NCBI GenBank assembly: GCA_034509925.1
Contig: CM067530.1
Span: 7,566,001-7,630,000, forward strand
From: Hirudinaria manillensis
Lineage: Eukaryota > Annelida > Clitellata > Hirudinida > Hirudinidae
Length of the DNA: 64,000 nt
Direction: 5' to 3'
Shown in pieces: positions 12,467 through 24,945 of this stretch (position 1 is the stretch's first letter; every line of letters begins with the position of its first letter). The translations under genes were made by a program, and so were the position numbers. The notes below the pieces were generated by a model. That model was given only the letters and a program-made list of their open reading frames with translations. It was not told where the DNA came from and did no database searches.

Positions 12467-13447
12467 CTACAAATTTTGCCTTCTATAGGCGACAACGTGG
12501 AAGTTTCCAGGCTCCCCTCTTACTCTGATAATCCATTTACTGTTGTCACCTTTAGAATCAATTTCTCCTTTTTTGTTCATCAGTAGTCTCTTACATTCCT
12601 CTCTGTCTTCCTTGCATAGGTCCTGGCACAGGATTATTTTGTTAAAAGCTTCAATCTTCTTAAGTTTGTAATAATTTTCCAGTACCAGGTTCCTTTGGAC
12701 TTGGTTTTGAAATCTGATAAGTATTGGTCTAGGCCTTTGAATTAACTCTGTTCTTCTTCCCATCCTGAAGATCTCGACGACTTCCCTCTCCATATCCACA
12801 GTGGTGATCTCCTTCAGAAGCCTCAGGATGCTTTCTTTATCCTTTAGTTTGGAGTTGGTCTCATTCTCTGGGACATTGTAAGCAACTATGTTATTTTTCC
12901 TTCGTGTTCTCTCGGTGTTGAGCTCAAGGTTTGTCTTAGTATCCACCACAGACTTTTTGACATCAGTCGCCATTACTTCTACCTTATCTTTAAATAAACT
13001 TGATCAATCCTTTGTGGCTTGTCGGTTTTCTTCTATTTTTTTAATGGAACTTTGGACTAGATAAGTTTCAGTTGCATTTTCCTTTAGCATTTCTTCAATT
13101 TCAGTCATTTTACTGCACATTTTTTTAAAATCATCCAGTTTATTTCTCAGTTCAGCCATCTCCACTTTATATACATCCAGTTCAGTTTGCCTCAATTCTT
13201 TCTCTTGCAGCATTTGTTTGATTTTGCGAATTTCAATCAAGGTTTCATTTAGCTTGGCTTCCTTATCAACTTTGACTTTCAGAATGTCTTTTATTTCTTT
13301 TACTTCGGTACTCAGCTCGTCAACATGTTCTTCGATTTTGCAACAATTTAATAGCTTTTTCATCACTTCAGCATTGTCTTTTTCACACCTATCGCATAGG
13401 TGCAGTCCTAGTTTTGACCCGGTACCCGGTGTCTTAAACCTTCTGCC
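12467..13447 (-). pseudogene. LINE ORF1: Cys-pair, coiled coil and RRM-like nucleic-acid-binding protein, frameshifted
   Basis: Translation begins at MAEGLRHR (13447). Adding one missing G would bring this into frame with a Cys-rich segment (LGLHLCDRCEKDN, a possible half of a PHD-type finger) and a long charged coiled coil, 13366-13004 (many E/K heptads). After a stop near 13004 a second stretch (12973-12467) carries KNNIVAYNVPEN, VEIFRMGR, RPRPILIRF and LCQDLCKEDREE. This is the RRM-like/C-terminal domain pattern found in ORF1 of many invertebrate LINEs. Such proteins chaperone the element RNA. At least two lesions make it non-functional. Confidence 0.8.
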
Positions 13448-14132
13448 ATTTCGAACTTTTTTCTTTCAAGAACAAAAAAATAACTTTATTTGGCAACGTA
13501 ATTAGACAAATTAGACTTGAAACGTTTGTTTTAAGTCGAAAAAACTAAGTCTAAAGATCGCTCGAAACAGTCAGCACGTAAACACACGGCCCCTCCGCAA
13601 TTATGCTGAATCAATTGAAATTCAATCAATTGAAGAGCAAAGTGTCTAACGGTTACCTGTCAAGAAGAAGCTTTAGAAGTGTGGTCATCTCTTCGCTCGC
13701 CTTCCACGTTTCTTGGAGCGCTTCTTTCCTCTCCTTCTTTTCCTTGCTCTTTTTCTGTTGGTTTGCTTCCTCTCGTCTCCTCTTCTCTGGCTTTCCTTCT
13801 GAGGCCTCCTTTTCTTCTCCTTCTATGGCATCTATGAATGTGCTTCAATAACTCCTCGAGGTTATCAAATGAAGCATGACAACGTTTACAATCGTAACAC
13901 ATCTCAACTCGTCAAGAAAAGGGGACTAGGTCGGAAACTCGAGACGATCCCGCTTTACTTCCGAAAGGATTGTCACTGACTCGTGCTTAACATTGAATTG
14001 ATTGAAAAATATTTTTTGAGGCAATATATTGCATATTATAGCATACAATATAAAATTCTTAACAAAAATAAAATGAATATTTTTAGCTTAGTTGGTCGAA
14101 ATGGCAGAAGGTTTAAGACGCCGGGGTACCAA
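13419..14132. repeat. Inverted repeat of about 35 bp, arms 13419-13452 and 14096-14132
   Basis: The sequence TCGAAATGGCAGAAGGTTTA occurs on the plus strand from about 14096. Its reverse complement occupies about 13430-13450. Each arm starts at an ATG and encodes the same peptide start: MAEGLRHR leftward (LINE ORF1) and MAEGLRRRGTK rightward. The right arm is followed at once by a consensus donor GTAAGT and then by a stop after SGSKSLHY. The arms therefore face away from each other around a 640-bp centre. Either two LINE 5' ends sit head-to-head, or a host first exon and a LINE share an origin. Confidence 0.7.
13660..13902 (-). CDS. Small C2H2 zinc-finger ORF (80 aa), possibly LINE 5' sequence
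   Basis: The ORF opens with MCYDCKRCHASF and contains a single C2H2 finger (C-x2-C-x12-H-x4-H spacing: CKRCHASFDNLEELLKHIHR). A very basic, then Glu-rich, tail follows and then a stop. It lies on the same strand as, and directly upstream of, the LINE. It may be part of an upstream ORF of that element, a fragment of another element, or a truncated host gene. No intron signals were identified. Confidence 0.4.
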   Translation of the reverse strand: MCYDCKRCHASFDNLEELLKHIHRCHRRRRKGGLRRKAREEETRGSKPTEKEQGKEGEERSAPRNVEGERRDDHTSKASS

Positions 14133-14139
14133 AGTAAGT

Positions 14140-16421
14140 GGAAGTAAGAGTTTACATTATTAAACGCGATTATTTTTATAATCAAACGAAGAATTATATT
14201 TTTATTTAATTAATTAAATCTATTTTCACAATCTTATGTCTTACATATGCATAAACATGGAATTGTGTTCATAACTTAATGGGAATGTTGTCATAACCTC
14301 AATTCTAACAATAATCTAAACAATATTTATGTTTATGCTAGGAGTGTTTCGTTATTGAAACAAAACTCTGTAAAATATTGTTCAACTAACAATGTTCTGC
14401 GTTAAAGCGAGTAACGTAAATTCTTATCACACTTCGTGTCTATCAGAATAGATTTATAATTCAGAATAAAGATGAATTTTGCTTTCCACTTCGTTCTGAA
14501 TCCAATTGGGAGACTAATCCATATTTTTTACGAGTTATTTCGCGACAATGACTTAAGTGCGTTCTGATTTGATTTCCTGAGCTTACCGGCTTTTTGGACA
14601 GAGAATATTGGTGCCTCAGTTTGTAAATGTCGTTTGGTTATGTACACTTACTATTTGAGTGAGAAATGGCTGAGTAGCATAGTTTAGGTTCGTGATAATT
14701 TTGTTTTCTTTATCAATGGGATTGTCTTTTAACAAGATTTAGAAGCATTTCGTACATTAACTTTTTCTTGCAGTTAATTTCTGGTTAGAGAAGCTTCAGG
14801 ATTTCAGCCGTTAATTATCACCATACTGTTTAAAATTGATGTCCAACAACGAAATCGTTCAATTTAAATATCTTGACATCTTGAGCCGTGATTGATTTTG
14901 GTAGATTCTGGTATCATCTGGTTTAAAACATCTCATACACTAGTTTGTATGTAAGATAACGGTGTGAATAATGATTTTCATTTGGTTATTCTCTAAATTT
15001 CTTTTCCCAAACCGTTTCGCTTACAAATATTTACTCAAAATTACTTGACTCAATCCCATTTGCCGGAATCTTGCCAATGAGGCTCGACCAACCTTTTATA
15101 TTAACCTAAACATCATCCATGACTACTTATTTTATTTTTAGTATCATTTTGGAGTCAACTTATTTTCGTCCTTTTATATAAAATGCTGAATGCAAACTTC
15201 TTCACATCTTTTAGATTAACTGTTGCAATTTACTAATTATTTAATGTTTTCTACAGGTAAATCAAGAAAATTGAAGTGTAGGCTTCAAATGCTTTCATTT
15301 TAATACATACATAAATTTCTGGCCATCTGTAGAATCTTTTTGAAAGATCTCGCAGTTCCAGAATGAACTCGCAAGCGATCCGTAATTCGTTTTTAAAATA
15401 AGTTTCACATGTTTTGCTGTGTAAAGTGGCGTTATATTAGAGTATAAATTAAATCAATGTTGATTCCTTTGAAATTCGATATTCAAGATGATGACAATTG
15501 AAAATCTCAGCAGAACATTAAGTCAAAAATGAAATGAATTTATTTGTTTTATAAAAGCTAGAAAACTTTTAATTCGAATCTATCTTTTTAATTATCACAA
15601 AATCATCTGGAAATGGTTGGTGGTTGGCTAATGGTGAGATATGGATGTCCGGAATGAAAGATCGTTGGATCGAGCTATTGGTACATTAATTATAAATAAT
15701 CTTCAACTAATTGAAAAAGAAGTCAGAGGCGCAAATGAATCTAAAAGAAAAGATTTGATTTTAAACTTTTGATTTAAAAAATTTAACTGACCCTGATATG
15801 GCTTTATCCTGCAGCGCTAATAATGAGCACGACCAAATCCCAGTATCTACGTTCAATAATAAACATAGTTATAATGTAATAATACTATTACGGATATTAA
15901 ATAATAACATAATACTAACAATATATATAATGTAATAACAATGACATGTAATAAATATAATTATAATATGTTAATTTATATAAGAATAGAGAAAGAAAGA
16001 AATATAATATAGTATAAAATATAAGAAAGAAATCCTCAATTTTGACAGTAGGTGAAGTCTTGTCTCTCCTTTCCAATTTTGATCATTGATTTATAATTAT
16101 TAAAAAGATATAATTACGATATATAAAGGCCCGCAATTGGGGGCTTATAAGAAAATAATAAATAAACAAATAAATAAATAAATAATTGTTTAATGAATAT
16201 GATAAATAGAAAATCAATAAAACGAAGTTTTGGCGGCAACTTACATTTCATATCGATTTTGCAATTGATTTGCATTAAATTACAAATCGTTATTGCAATT
16301 ATTATTACATCATCATCGTCGTCGTCGTCATTACATATTATCATTACAACTTATCAACATGGAGCAACTCCAAGGATAGAACTTTCGTTTCCATGACGAA
16401 ATAGCATAAATAGGACAATAA

Positions 16422-16486
<65 letters not shown>

Positions 16487-17190
16487 AATTAATTAATTAA
16501 AATCTTTCAAAGCAAGGAAACAAAGAGTAAAACAATCGCAACGATGGTTTTGACACTTTAAGCTCATTTATAATGTCCTCATTCAGAAAGTTGTTCCTGA
16601 CCGTGGTCATCGTCATCATCATCGTCGTCTTCTTCATCATCACCTTTCACCTAATTATTATTACTGATATTATTATTAAGTGACGGTCCATATCTCCATA
16701 AAATTCCATTCAATTATCTCTTTGGTCATCCATTTATAACGAATTTTTCCATTTTTGGAATATTTTTATTTCACGGAAAACATTGAATGAGAATCGAACT
16801 CACGCTTCGACCTATTAACATTTTGTTGTAATATTGTTTAATTATTTTGTAAATGTTATTAAAAGCAACGTATTCTCAAAGTTATTGTATCTAAAATATA
16901 ATATAATTAATAACAATATATTTATTATATATAATCTTATTATATAATAGAAATATTTATTATTATATTTATCTCTTTTTTTTTTGTAAACAAATGAAGC
17001 TGCATTACTATTATTACATCTAGGTTTCGAGGAATTAGACCGATTACAATAGAACAGATACGTTAAAAATATTTTAGTAAAATATATTACAACGAATTAT
17101 TATAAGTGAAATTATATTAAATTATGTTGCACTTGAAGCATATCGATCTTGAACTCCAAGACAAGTTTTAATTAAAAAGTTACGAATCAA
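14140..17190. other. Gene-free AT-rich intergenic region
   Basis: About 3 kb without a convincing exon. It holds a GTC/ATC trinucleotide run near 16310-16335, the AAAT microsatellite at 16415-16485 and an ATC run at 16610-16630. Short ORFs here are low-complexity. Confidence 0.55.
16415..16485. repeat. (AAAT)n microsatellite
   Basis: About 17 uninterrupted AAAT units followed by TTAA units. A shorter run of the same unit is at 16155-16185. Confidence 0.9.
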
Positions 17191-17211
17191 TCTTTTATCG
17201 ATCCTGTGGTG

Positions 17212-17250
17212 TATAAAAGGAAGTCAGAACAGGGCATTGGCAGTCAGTAA
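17212..17250 (+). promoter_or_regulatory. TATA box and initiator of the alpha-2-macroglobulin gene
   Basis: TATAAAAG at 17212-17219 is followed 32 bp later by TCAGTA (17244), a good match to the TCA-K-T initiator described in arthropods. The start codon at 17352 sits directly behind an AG after a pyrimidine tract. A GTGAGG donor lies at 17289, so a short 5'UTR intron of about 60 bp is likely. Confidence 0.65.
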
Positions 17251-17351
17251 CAAAAATTGCTTCTTGCGATTTCTTGTTACATTCGAGGTGAGGTTTTCCC
17301 TCGCATTGAATTATTTTATGGTTAAATAATTTTTTTTCTTTTTCTTCGCAG

Positions 17352-20300
17352 ATGGAGAGACATCCGTTGCTGTTGCTCCTGTTGTCAGCGTTCGTTGCGT
17401 CCAGTTTGGCCATCCAAGCTGTTCCAACAACCAACACGTACGTTGGAAGTGAATGTGGAAGTTAATGTAGTTGTCGATGATAGTTTTAAACGTTTAAATA
17501 TTCTTTTCCAGGTCCTACGTCGTCGTAACAAGCGATGTTCTTGTACCCGGCTCTGAACTTCTGATCGACCTGCACCTGTTTGACCTCGTCCGCTCTGACC
17601 CCAAAGAAGAAGACAAGAAGGAACCCAACGATGAATGCGTCCTCGATTTGAGAGTCACTTCTGACGACCATCTCTGGCATCGTTCTTCGTGGACAATTGA
17701 AGTGGACAAAACTCCGAAAAGTAAATTTTAAGTTGGGTTCTTGACTTTTATCCTTGAAATTCTACTAAAGACTTCTTTTTTAATTTTACAGGCTTCTCTG
17801 AAACACTGCGCGTCATGGTTAGAACGAAACATTCACGGCATCTCGTCTGCCCTGCCTGTAATTGATGCATAATTAATTAACTGATAAATTTTAATTTCAG
17901 GTGTCGCCCGATGAGACGTCCTTGGGAGAGAAGTCCGTCCTGAAGATCGAGTCGTGTTCCTGCTTCAAGTTTTCACGTTCAGTCGAAGTTCCAACCGGAA
18001 GAAGAGAGTTGCTGGTTTCCTTGCTAACTGACAAACTGAAGTACCATCCTGGGGAACTTGGTTTGTAAATTATTATTATTATTATATATTATGATATAGG
18101 TTATGATTATTATTATTATATAATTTAATTATTATTCTGACTAATGATTACCGACGAATAAGATTTTAATTCAATTTTTTTTCAGTGAGCATCGAGACCT
18201 TGGTCCACACCCAGGAATTGAAACCGTACTTGAAACCCGTCAACCTTTCTATCCACGTGGGACTTAAAATATTGTTTGCCATCATCAATAATAATAATTA
18301 TAGAAATAACATTTTATTTTTCAGAATTCGCATGGTGATCTGTTGGTCGAATGGAAAAACGTCACAGCCGAAGAAGGTGAAAGGACCTCAATTTTCAATT
18401 AAACATGAAATAAATAACATTAAATAATATTTATTTCTAATTCAGGTCTCATCACGAGGGAATACTTCATTTCACCCCTAGCCCTGCCAGAGGAGTGGAT
18501 TCTCTCCTTGGAAAGTCACGTGAGGATGAAAATTTATTAAATCGTTGTTCTATTAAAACACATACAATTACTCGATTAATTCATGTTTTTCATTTCAGGA
18601 GCAAATGGTCAACCAAACCATCGAAGTTGAAAAACCCGTTGGACCTTACGGTAGGACATTTTTTTAGAAACTGTTTCTGACGAAACAAATGACGTTTCAC
18701 TTTTCTTCCAGATGAAGAACACTTCCTGGTTGATGTCAGATCTCCGAGGTACCACGTTCTTCACTCAACTGATGAGAGCAAATGTCACAACTTGGAGGTC
18801 AGCGTGGTAGCCAGGTAGGCAATTGAATGCCATAGATTCTTCATAACATTTATCGCATCTTCTTTTTTTTTTCAATTCTACAGTCATCCTTCTGGAGCTC
18901 CATTGAAAGGAAGAGTTGAGCTGACACTGTCCCTCGGAAACGGCACCAAATCCGCACCATTGCCTTCAGTCGAGGTAATTTGTCACGATGCCAACTGTAG
19001 AACATTAGTTGAGCATTTTTTCTTTCGATAATTAACATAATTTAATAAAGTAACATTGATGTATTTTAACAGCTCGAAACTGGCCACCGAACGGTTTCAC
19101 TGAAACCCGCAGAAATCAAACAACTCTTGGGTCTGAAGGCAGAAGAACCTCTGACTGGACACGAAATCAGAGTCTCAGTCAAAGTCGAAGAACTGCGTCC
19201 TCCACGTGAAGGAAGGAGTGAAAGTGGTGGAGTGAAGGAAGGAGAACATAAAGAGGAAAATGAAAAGAGTACCGAATCAGTGGTTCCTGTCACCAGAGAA
19301 GTCCTCGTGACGTTCGTCGACCAATCCCATGTGCTCTTCTTCAGTGAATTCACTCCTGTCTTCTTCAAACCTGGACTCTCTTACGTTGGACACGTGAGAA
19401 CGAATCTACATTCAGTCTTTCCATAAGTCAACCTAGAATGGCAACCAATAATTTAATAATATTTTAAAATTTTATTTCAGGTTCTGCTGAAACCAGTAGA
19501 AGAAATGCTTCCAATCAGTTCAGAGGAAAGAGAGGTGACAATCAAAGTGAAACATTACACTCCATCATCAGAAGGTCCAAGGGAAGAGACACTCACTTTG
19601 AAGCTCGAACCAAACTCACTCGGCGAATTTTCATTCGAAGTTCCCAAGGAAGACGTGAAACTTGAACTCGAAGTAATAACTAATTTAGAAATTAATTGAT
19701 ATAAAAAAATATAACATTCATGAAATTTTTTTATATTCCAGGCTCACTTTGATGATAAAGAAACTGGTAAGGATGTGAGAGCTCATCTGGAAGAAATCCT
19801 GCCATTTGCAACCCAAGACGAACATTTCGTACAAGTTTTGTCGGAACAAATGCCACCACGAGTTGTTGTGAGTGAATTATCAGTTGAAATTTCGTTCCGA
19901 GAATCACATACCCGGTGAATAAACAATGAATGATATTGCTTTGCAGGTGGGTGAAATGCTGAAGGTCAGGGTCGAATCATCATTTCCCAGCAGGGAGATC
20001 CTGTACCAGGTCCTCTGCCAATCAGGGTTGGTTTTCTCTGGAAAATGGGGAGTTTACTCTCCAGCAACGAAGCACGAAATCTCTCTGGTCATCCCGCACA
20101 ATGTCAGCCACCTTTTGTCCTCCCCTCGTCTCGTCGTGGAAGTTCTGAGTCCAAGCAACGAAATTCTATCCGACAGTCTTCGATTTGTCGTTGAGGAAAG
20201 ACACGAGAACCCTGTAAGTATTATCTTTACACGCTTATTATATTCACTCATAGTTAAGACTAATTAAATTTTCCTAGCTGGAACTGTTGTTGGAATCAGA

Positions 20301-23300
20301 AGTTGCTCAACCAGGAGATGTCGTGGAAATCCTTGTAAAAGCAGAGCCATTGACTTGCGTTCATCTATTGACAACTTCGGATCTCCTCGTTTTCGAGCCT
20401 AAAGAACAGGAACTCCGTAAACACGTCGTTAGTTTGAAACTTCTTCATACATTTCCTACAAAAAATAATAATAACAATAATAATTTACTTTTAAAGGCTC
20501 ACGAGAAGATGCTGAGATACCTTCGCAACTTGAATTCATCGGAATTCACAAGAACCATCGATGAATTGGGCGAAAGGATTTCAACCATTCCTTCCCTGGC
20601 ACCTGATTCACGAAGAGTGCACAACGTCAGTTGCTATTGCACATTATTATCGTCTATATAAAATATATTATTCTTCATAAACAATTATTATTTGTGTCAA
20701 ACAGGAATCCGCAAGTCTCCTGCTTACCAACGGACCCGTCTTCTTCGATCCGAGCAAACAGTGGCCGATTCCTGTCCGCACAAATGGAACTCTGGACGAC
20801 CTCGAACCTTCTAGTTTGGATACCATTGAGGAATTTCTGTGGAAGCTGTGGGAATTGAATGTCACCGTTGGGTTAGTTAGTCGTACAAGTTTATGTATTT
20901 GTTGCATGCTATATGTATTTATTGAATTATGTGAAATTCATATTAAAAATTTATATTTCAGACCATCAGGTGAAGAGAAAATTCATTTGGTTCTCCCCGA
21001 GGAAGCACGACTTTACACTCTTGCTGCATTTGGTCACATTCCTGGAAAGGGTCTCGTTGTTGCTGAAAGCCCTGTGCAGGTGTGTTGTGTTGTCACTTAC
21101 ATTCTGTTTTATTATTTTTGTTATTATTGTTATTCCTACTTAGTTTTATTTTAAATGGTTATAGAATTTGATTCCATATTTTCGATGGGAACCAGTAGAT
21201 AAAAATTGTGTAATGTTTATTGTATAAATAATGCCTTTTATTTTTCAGTTGGTGTCCACATCGAAAGTTCTGACAACATTGAGACATCCGGAATCAGCGG
21301 TACGTGGAGAGGAGGTCGTCTTGGAAGTTCACCTGTTCAACAACCATGATAAGGAGACCAAGGTAAAGACTGGTTTCATCTCTAAATGTATTGACTTTCG
21401 ATAAATCTAATAGCAGTTCGATTATTACATTCCCTTAAAATATTTACAGGTCAAAGTGGCAGTGAACGAAAGGCATGAAAGCAGGGAAAATGAAAAGATT
21501 TTGGAAAAAGAAGTTGTTGTCAGTGCTTTTTAATACCTTTTATGTAATATTAAATTAACATTTAAAAGTTTTTTTTTAAATTTTAGTTGAAACCCAAGCA
21601 ATTGGAAGTGGTAACAGTTCCCTTGAAGACGTCACCAACAACACAAGAACCGCTTGAGTTTCAAGTCGAGGTCGTCTACGATGAAGAAAACCACAAACTC
21701 AATTCTTCAATCGAACTCAAAGTAGGCACAACGACACGACGAACTTATTTACTTTCTGTTGACAATAACAAATAAAATTTTCATTGCAGTACCAAGGATA
21801 CGAAGTGGTTCAGTCAGAAAGCTCGTTGCTCGACAACTTCAACGGAAAACAAGTCCTCCAAGTTGATGTCAGGAAGTCAGACGTCAAAAATCACGTCGAA
21901 AAGTCAGAACGAGCTCATGTCAAGTTCTACGGTAAGTAGCTTGCACCTGCGTCACAAACTCATTGTTAGTTTGAAACTTTAAAACGAATTGATGTCACAG
22001 GTCATCCCTTGGGTCCTGCCATTGAACACGTCTGTGAACGAGTGAACGAATCGTGCATTCTGGAGGAGAGAACGAAAATGTGGTTCGTCCTCGCCGTCAA
22101 TGTCCTCGAACACGTCTCCAACAACTCGCTCTTCGATAACTCTGTTCACGTGGAATACAAGGAGGAAAAGCTGACTGTCGATGCTACCTTAGGAGTTCCA
22201 GTAGAGAGGGAAGAATGCATCGGATCCGTTAGAGATTGTGAGTTTCAATTTCTTTTAAAATTAAATATCTTAAAATAAATTTCGTTCATTTAATATTTTG
22301 TTTTCCGATTCAGCTGTGCAGTATCTGTTGAACAAAAGAAATGAGGATGGTTCCTATTCATTCTACCGAGCACAACCTGGTTACATTTGGTAAAACATAT
22401 TTTTCGTTTGAAGGGCTTATGAACAAATTTCTCATACAAACATTTAATGCTTGCAGGCTCACTTCTCTGATGCTGGATTCAAGGGTTATGCTGAGAAATG
22501 TGCTTTCATGGAGCGAGAAACAAGTCACCGAAACGATGAACTGGCTGGCCAAACAGCAGAAAGAAGACGGATCTTTTTCTGAGGACAAGGATGCCATCGT
22601 TCTTAGAACTGATTTGGTACGACATTTTCTCACTGGACTTATATCGTTCGATCAAAAATATATTTTGTAATTAATTATTTCCAACAGGATGAAGAGTCCC
22701 ATCATGTCCCATTGACATCTCAAGTGGTCGCCTCACTCCTCGAAGCTGTCAACGATCTTGAAGTACGTAATTATTGCACTATTTGAAATAGTAAACAATG
22801 TTTTAACTTAATTAACACGACATAATTGATATTTGAACAGCTCCCTGAGGAAGAAGTCAAAATGGTAGAATCTGTGACCAAGAAATCGGTGGAGTACATT
22901 GAAAAGGTCCTCTTGAAGGGAGATCTCGACAAGGATTCCTATTCCCTCAACGTTGCCGCTTATGCTCTGACCCTCGCCAGGAGTGACAAAGTCTTTGAAG
23001 TTCTGAGAAGAAGAAACAAGCTGATGATTCAAGATGGTATCTTCAACTACTCACCTTTAATGCCATGCAGTTTTCTTAGTTTAAAATACATTTTAGGACA
23101 TTTAAACGATATTATAAATTTTCTCAATTTTCAGGCGATGAAGAACATTGGAAGGTCGGAGAGGAAAGCAGTGCAGAAGAAAGTTCATTGTCCGTCGAAG
23201 CAACATCCTATGCCATCCTGACATCCCTGGCCATGAACGACTTGAATGATGCAAGGCCCTTCGTCAACTTTGTTCTCGGTGCAATGAAACCCGATGGAGT

Positions 23301-24453
23301 CTTCGTCACATCAGAGGTTACAATTTATAGTTTTGATAAAATTATTTCATTAATATTTAGTTGTTCAGGAATTTTAAAGATTCATTTGTTTGTTCAATTT
23401 CAGGACTCGCATGTCGCATTGAAGGCCCTGTCGCAGTACTTCCGTCTGTACAACGAGTACCACGAACACGAACACGTCAATGTCGATGTCAATGTCACTT
23501 TGTCGAACAAGAAGGAAGTTTCATTCAAAGTCCTCAGCCCGCTCTTCGTTGGAAGCCTCTACTTTGACGTAAGATGATTGTCCAGTTGGTTAAGTTGTTC
23601 GATGTTGTTAAATTTCTAATAATTGCATTCATAATTTTCAAGCACTCCAACCTCAGTCTCAGTTGTCCTCTGAAAGTCGAATCGTCAGGAGAGGGTGTCC
23701 TTCTTGTGCAGGTTTGCTAATATTTTGAATTGCATGCCGACTAAAATTTTTAAATTGACTAAATTTATTTTATTTATTTATATTTTTTTTCAGAACATTT
23801 CCGAGTTCAACGAAGTCGTACCGACCATCAGACCTTCTCCGATTGATTTGACAGTCGAAGTGAAACAGAAGGATCCTGCACATCTTCAATTGAAAGTCTG
23901 CGCCGTGTCAGTTTAAAACTTTATTTCTTTATTTAACTCGTACTACTATCGTAATTAGTGGAAATTAATTTTGACTCTAATTTACAGAAACTCGGGAAAA
24001 GAATCTGGCACTTTCCTCATCGCCGAAGTTCCCCTCTTGACTGGTTACGAACTCAACCTGGAGAAACACGATCGCAAGTCCAACCCGCAAGTTCTTAAGC
24101 AGGACGACGAAGTGTACCTGATCTTCAAAGGAGTATTTTCCATTATTTTTCATACTGCAATGGCTGCTATGCAGCTCATGCATATTGTAATTTGAATATT
24201 TTCTAATTCCAGGTGCAACCATCGGAACCGTCCTGTGTGGATCTCAGTTTGGACAAACTGTTTAATGTCAGAAACCTTGCGCCCAGATTCATCAAGTTGT
24301 ACCCGAGCACTGAACCAGGTTTTATAAATGGGATAAAATTTGATTTTGCTGGAAGACCGGCAACTCCAGCTTTTTCTAAATTTACTTTGTTTTTCTTTTT
24401 CAGACCATTCTGTCAAGAAACCGTACGGTGGCGACAAAGTTGAATCAATTTGA
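17352..24453 (+). CDS. Alpha-2-macroglobulin/TEP-family protein lacking the thioester
   Basis: Secreted protein of the alpha-2-macroglobulin/complement C3/TEP/CD109 superfamily, which traps proteases or labels microbes. By hand I find about 34 exons, roughly 1,470 residues, the usual family length. It starts with a signal peptide (MERHPLLLLLLSAFVASSLA), then the MG1 strand SYVVVTSDVLVPGSELL, then repeated macroglobulin domains. The block just before the thioester domain includes EEFLWKLWEL and AVRGEEVVLEVHLFN (21.2-21.4 kb). The alpha-alpha TED fold follows (22.0-23.3 kb; LGPAIEH, DGSYSFYR, YIWLTSLML), then the receptor-binding domain (VPLLTGYELNL) and a C-terminus at VESI-stop. The thioester motif GCGEQ is replaced by SCILEERTK near 22050, so no thioester can form. 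I saw no anaphylatoxin or C345C domain. It may act like Drosophila Mcr/TepVI, a thioester-less member with opsonin and junction roles; that parallel is inference. Confidence 0.88.
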
Positions 24454-24945
24454 AAACGCGAACCGAAGGACATCCCCCACTGATTTTTGGCTTAAATGAC
24501 ATGAAATTGAGCTAAATTTTTTGAAATAAAATTTGTCTCATCTGCAAACTATTTTGTTGCTGAACTTAGCGATCTTTGAATGGCATCGTTCTTGACCGAA
24601 CTCTACTTGCTAAGTAGGTGATTTGAAATGGGGAAATAAAGTCAGGGTGATGGGAATGGTGAAGAAAATAACAATACGAGGAAAAACAGCATATTTTTAT
24701 GAGGATTTATTTTTTTTAGTTAGAGGATATCTTTATTAAATATTTGGAGTGACCTTTTGTAAGCAAGGACTTTCCATTAAACAATAACTTTATTTCATCG
24801 TTTTATTAGTCACTTTAATATAAACAATTAGTTCCAAAACTATTTACAATCATTTTACTCCACTTACTCTAATGCCACATTTCATAAGACCTAAGATTAT
24901 CTTTTGGCTAGAGTTAGCTCAATCAAAACTTACAAAATCGTCAAT
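24454..24945. other. 3' flank between convergent genes
   Basis: Contains an AATAAA polyadenylation signal of the alpha-2-macroglobulin gene at about 24525. No exon was seen. A low-complexity T-rich stretch lies around 24690-24720. Confidence 0.5.

Larger units (their letters stand above)
9500..13447 (-). mobile_element. Decayed two-ORF LINE retrotransposon (Jockey/CR1-like group)
   Basis: A non-LTR retrotransposon on the minus strand, with ORF1 (13447-12467), then an APE-type endonuclease and reverse transcriptase ORF (12464-9670), then a short 3' UTR. It ends at an AATAAA-like signal and a 13-base A run (T run 9500-9512 on the plus strand). The poly(A) end and domain order fit the Jockey/CR1-type clades; the exact clade needs a phylogeny. 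ORF1 has at least one frameshift and ORF2 is broken into several frames, so this copy is inactive. Target-site duplications were not found. It lies in the spacer between the unrecognised minus gene and the alpha-2-macroglobulin gene. Confidence 0.9.

Noticed and set aside
19066..19368. Minus-strand 100-codon ORF
   Set aside because: Antisense of a long alpha-2-macroglobulin exon with clear plus-strand coding.
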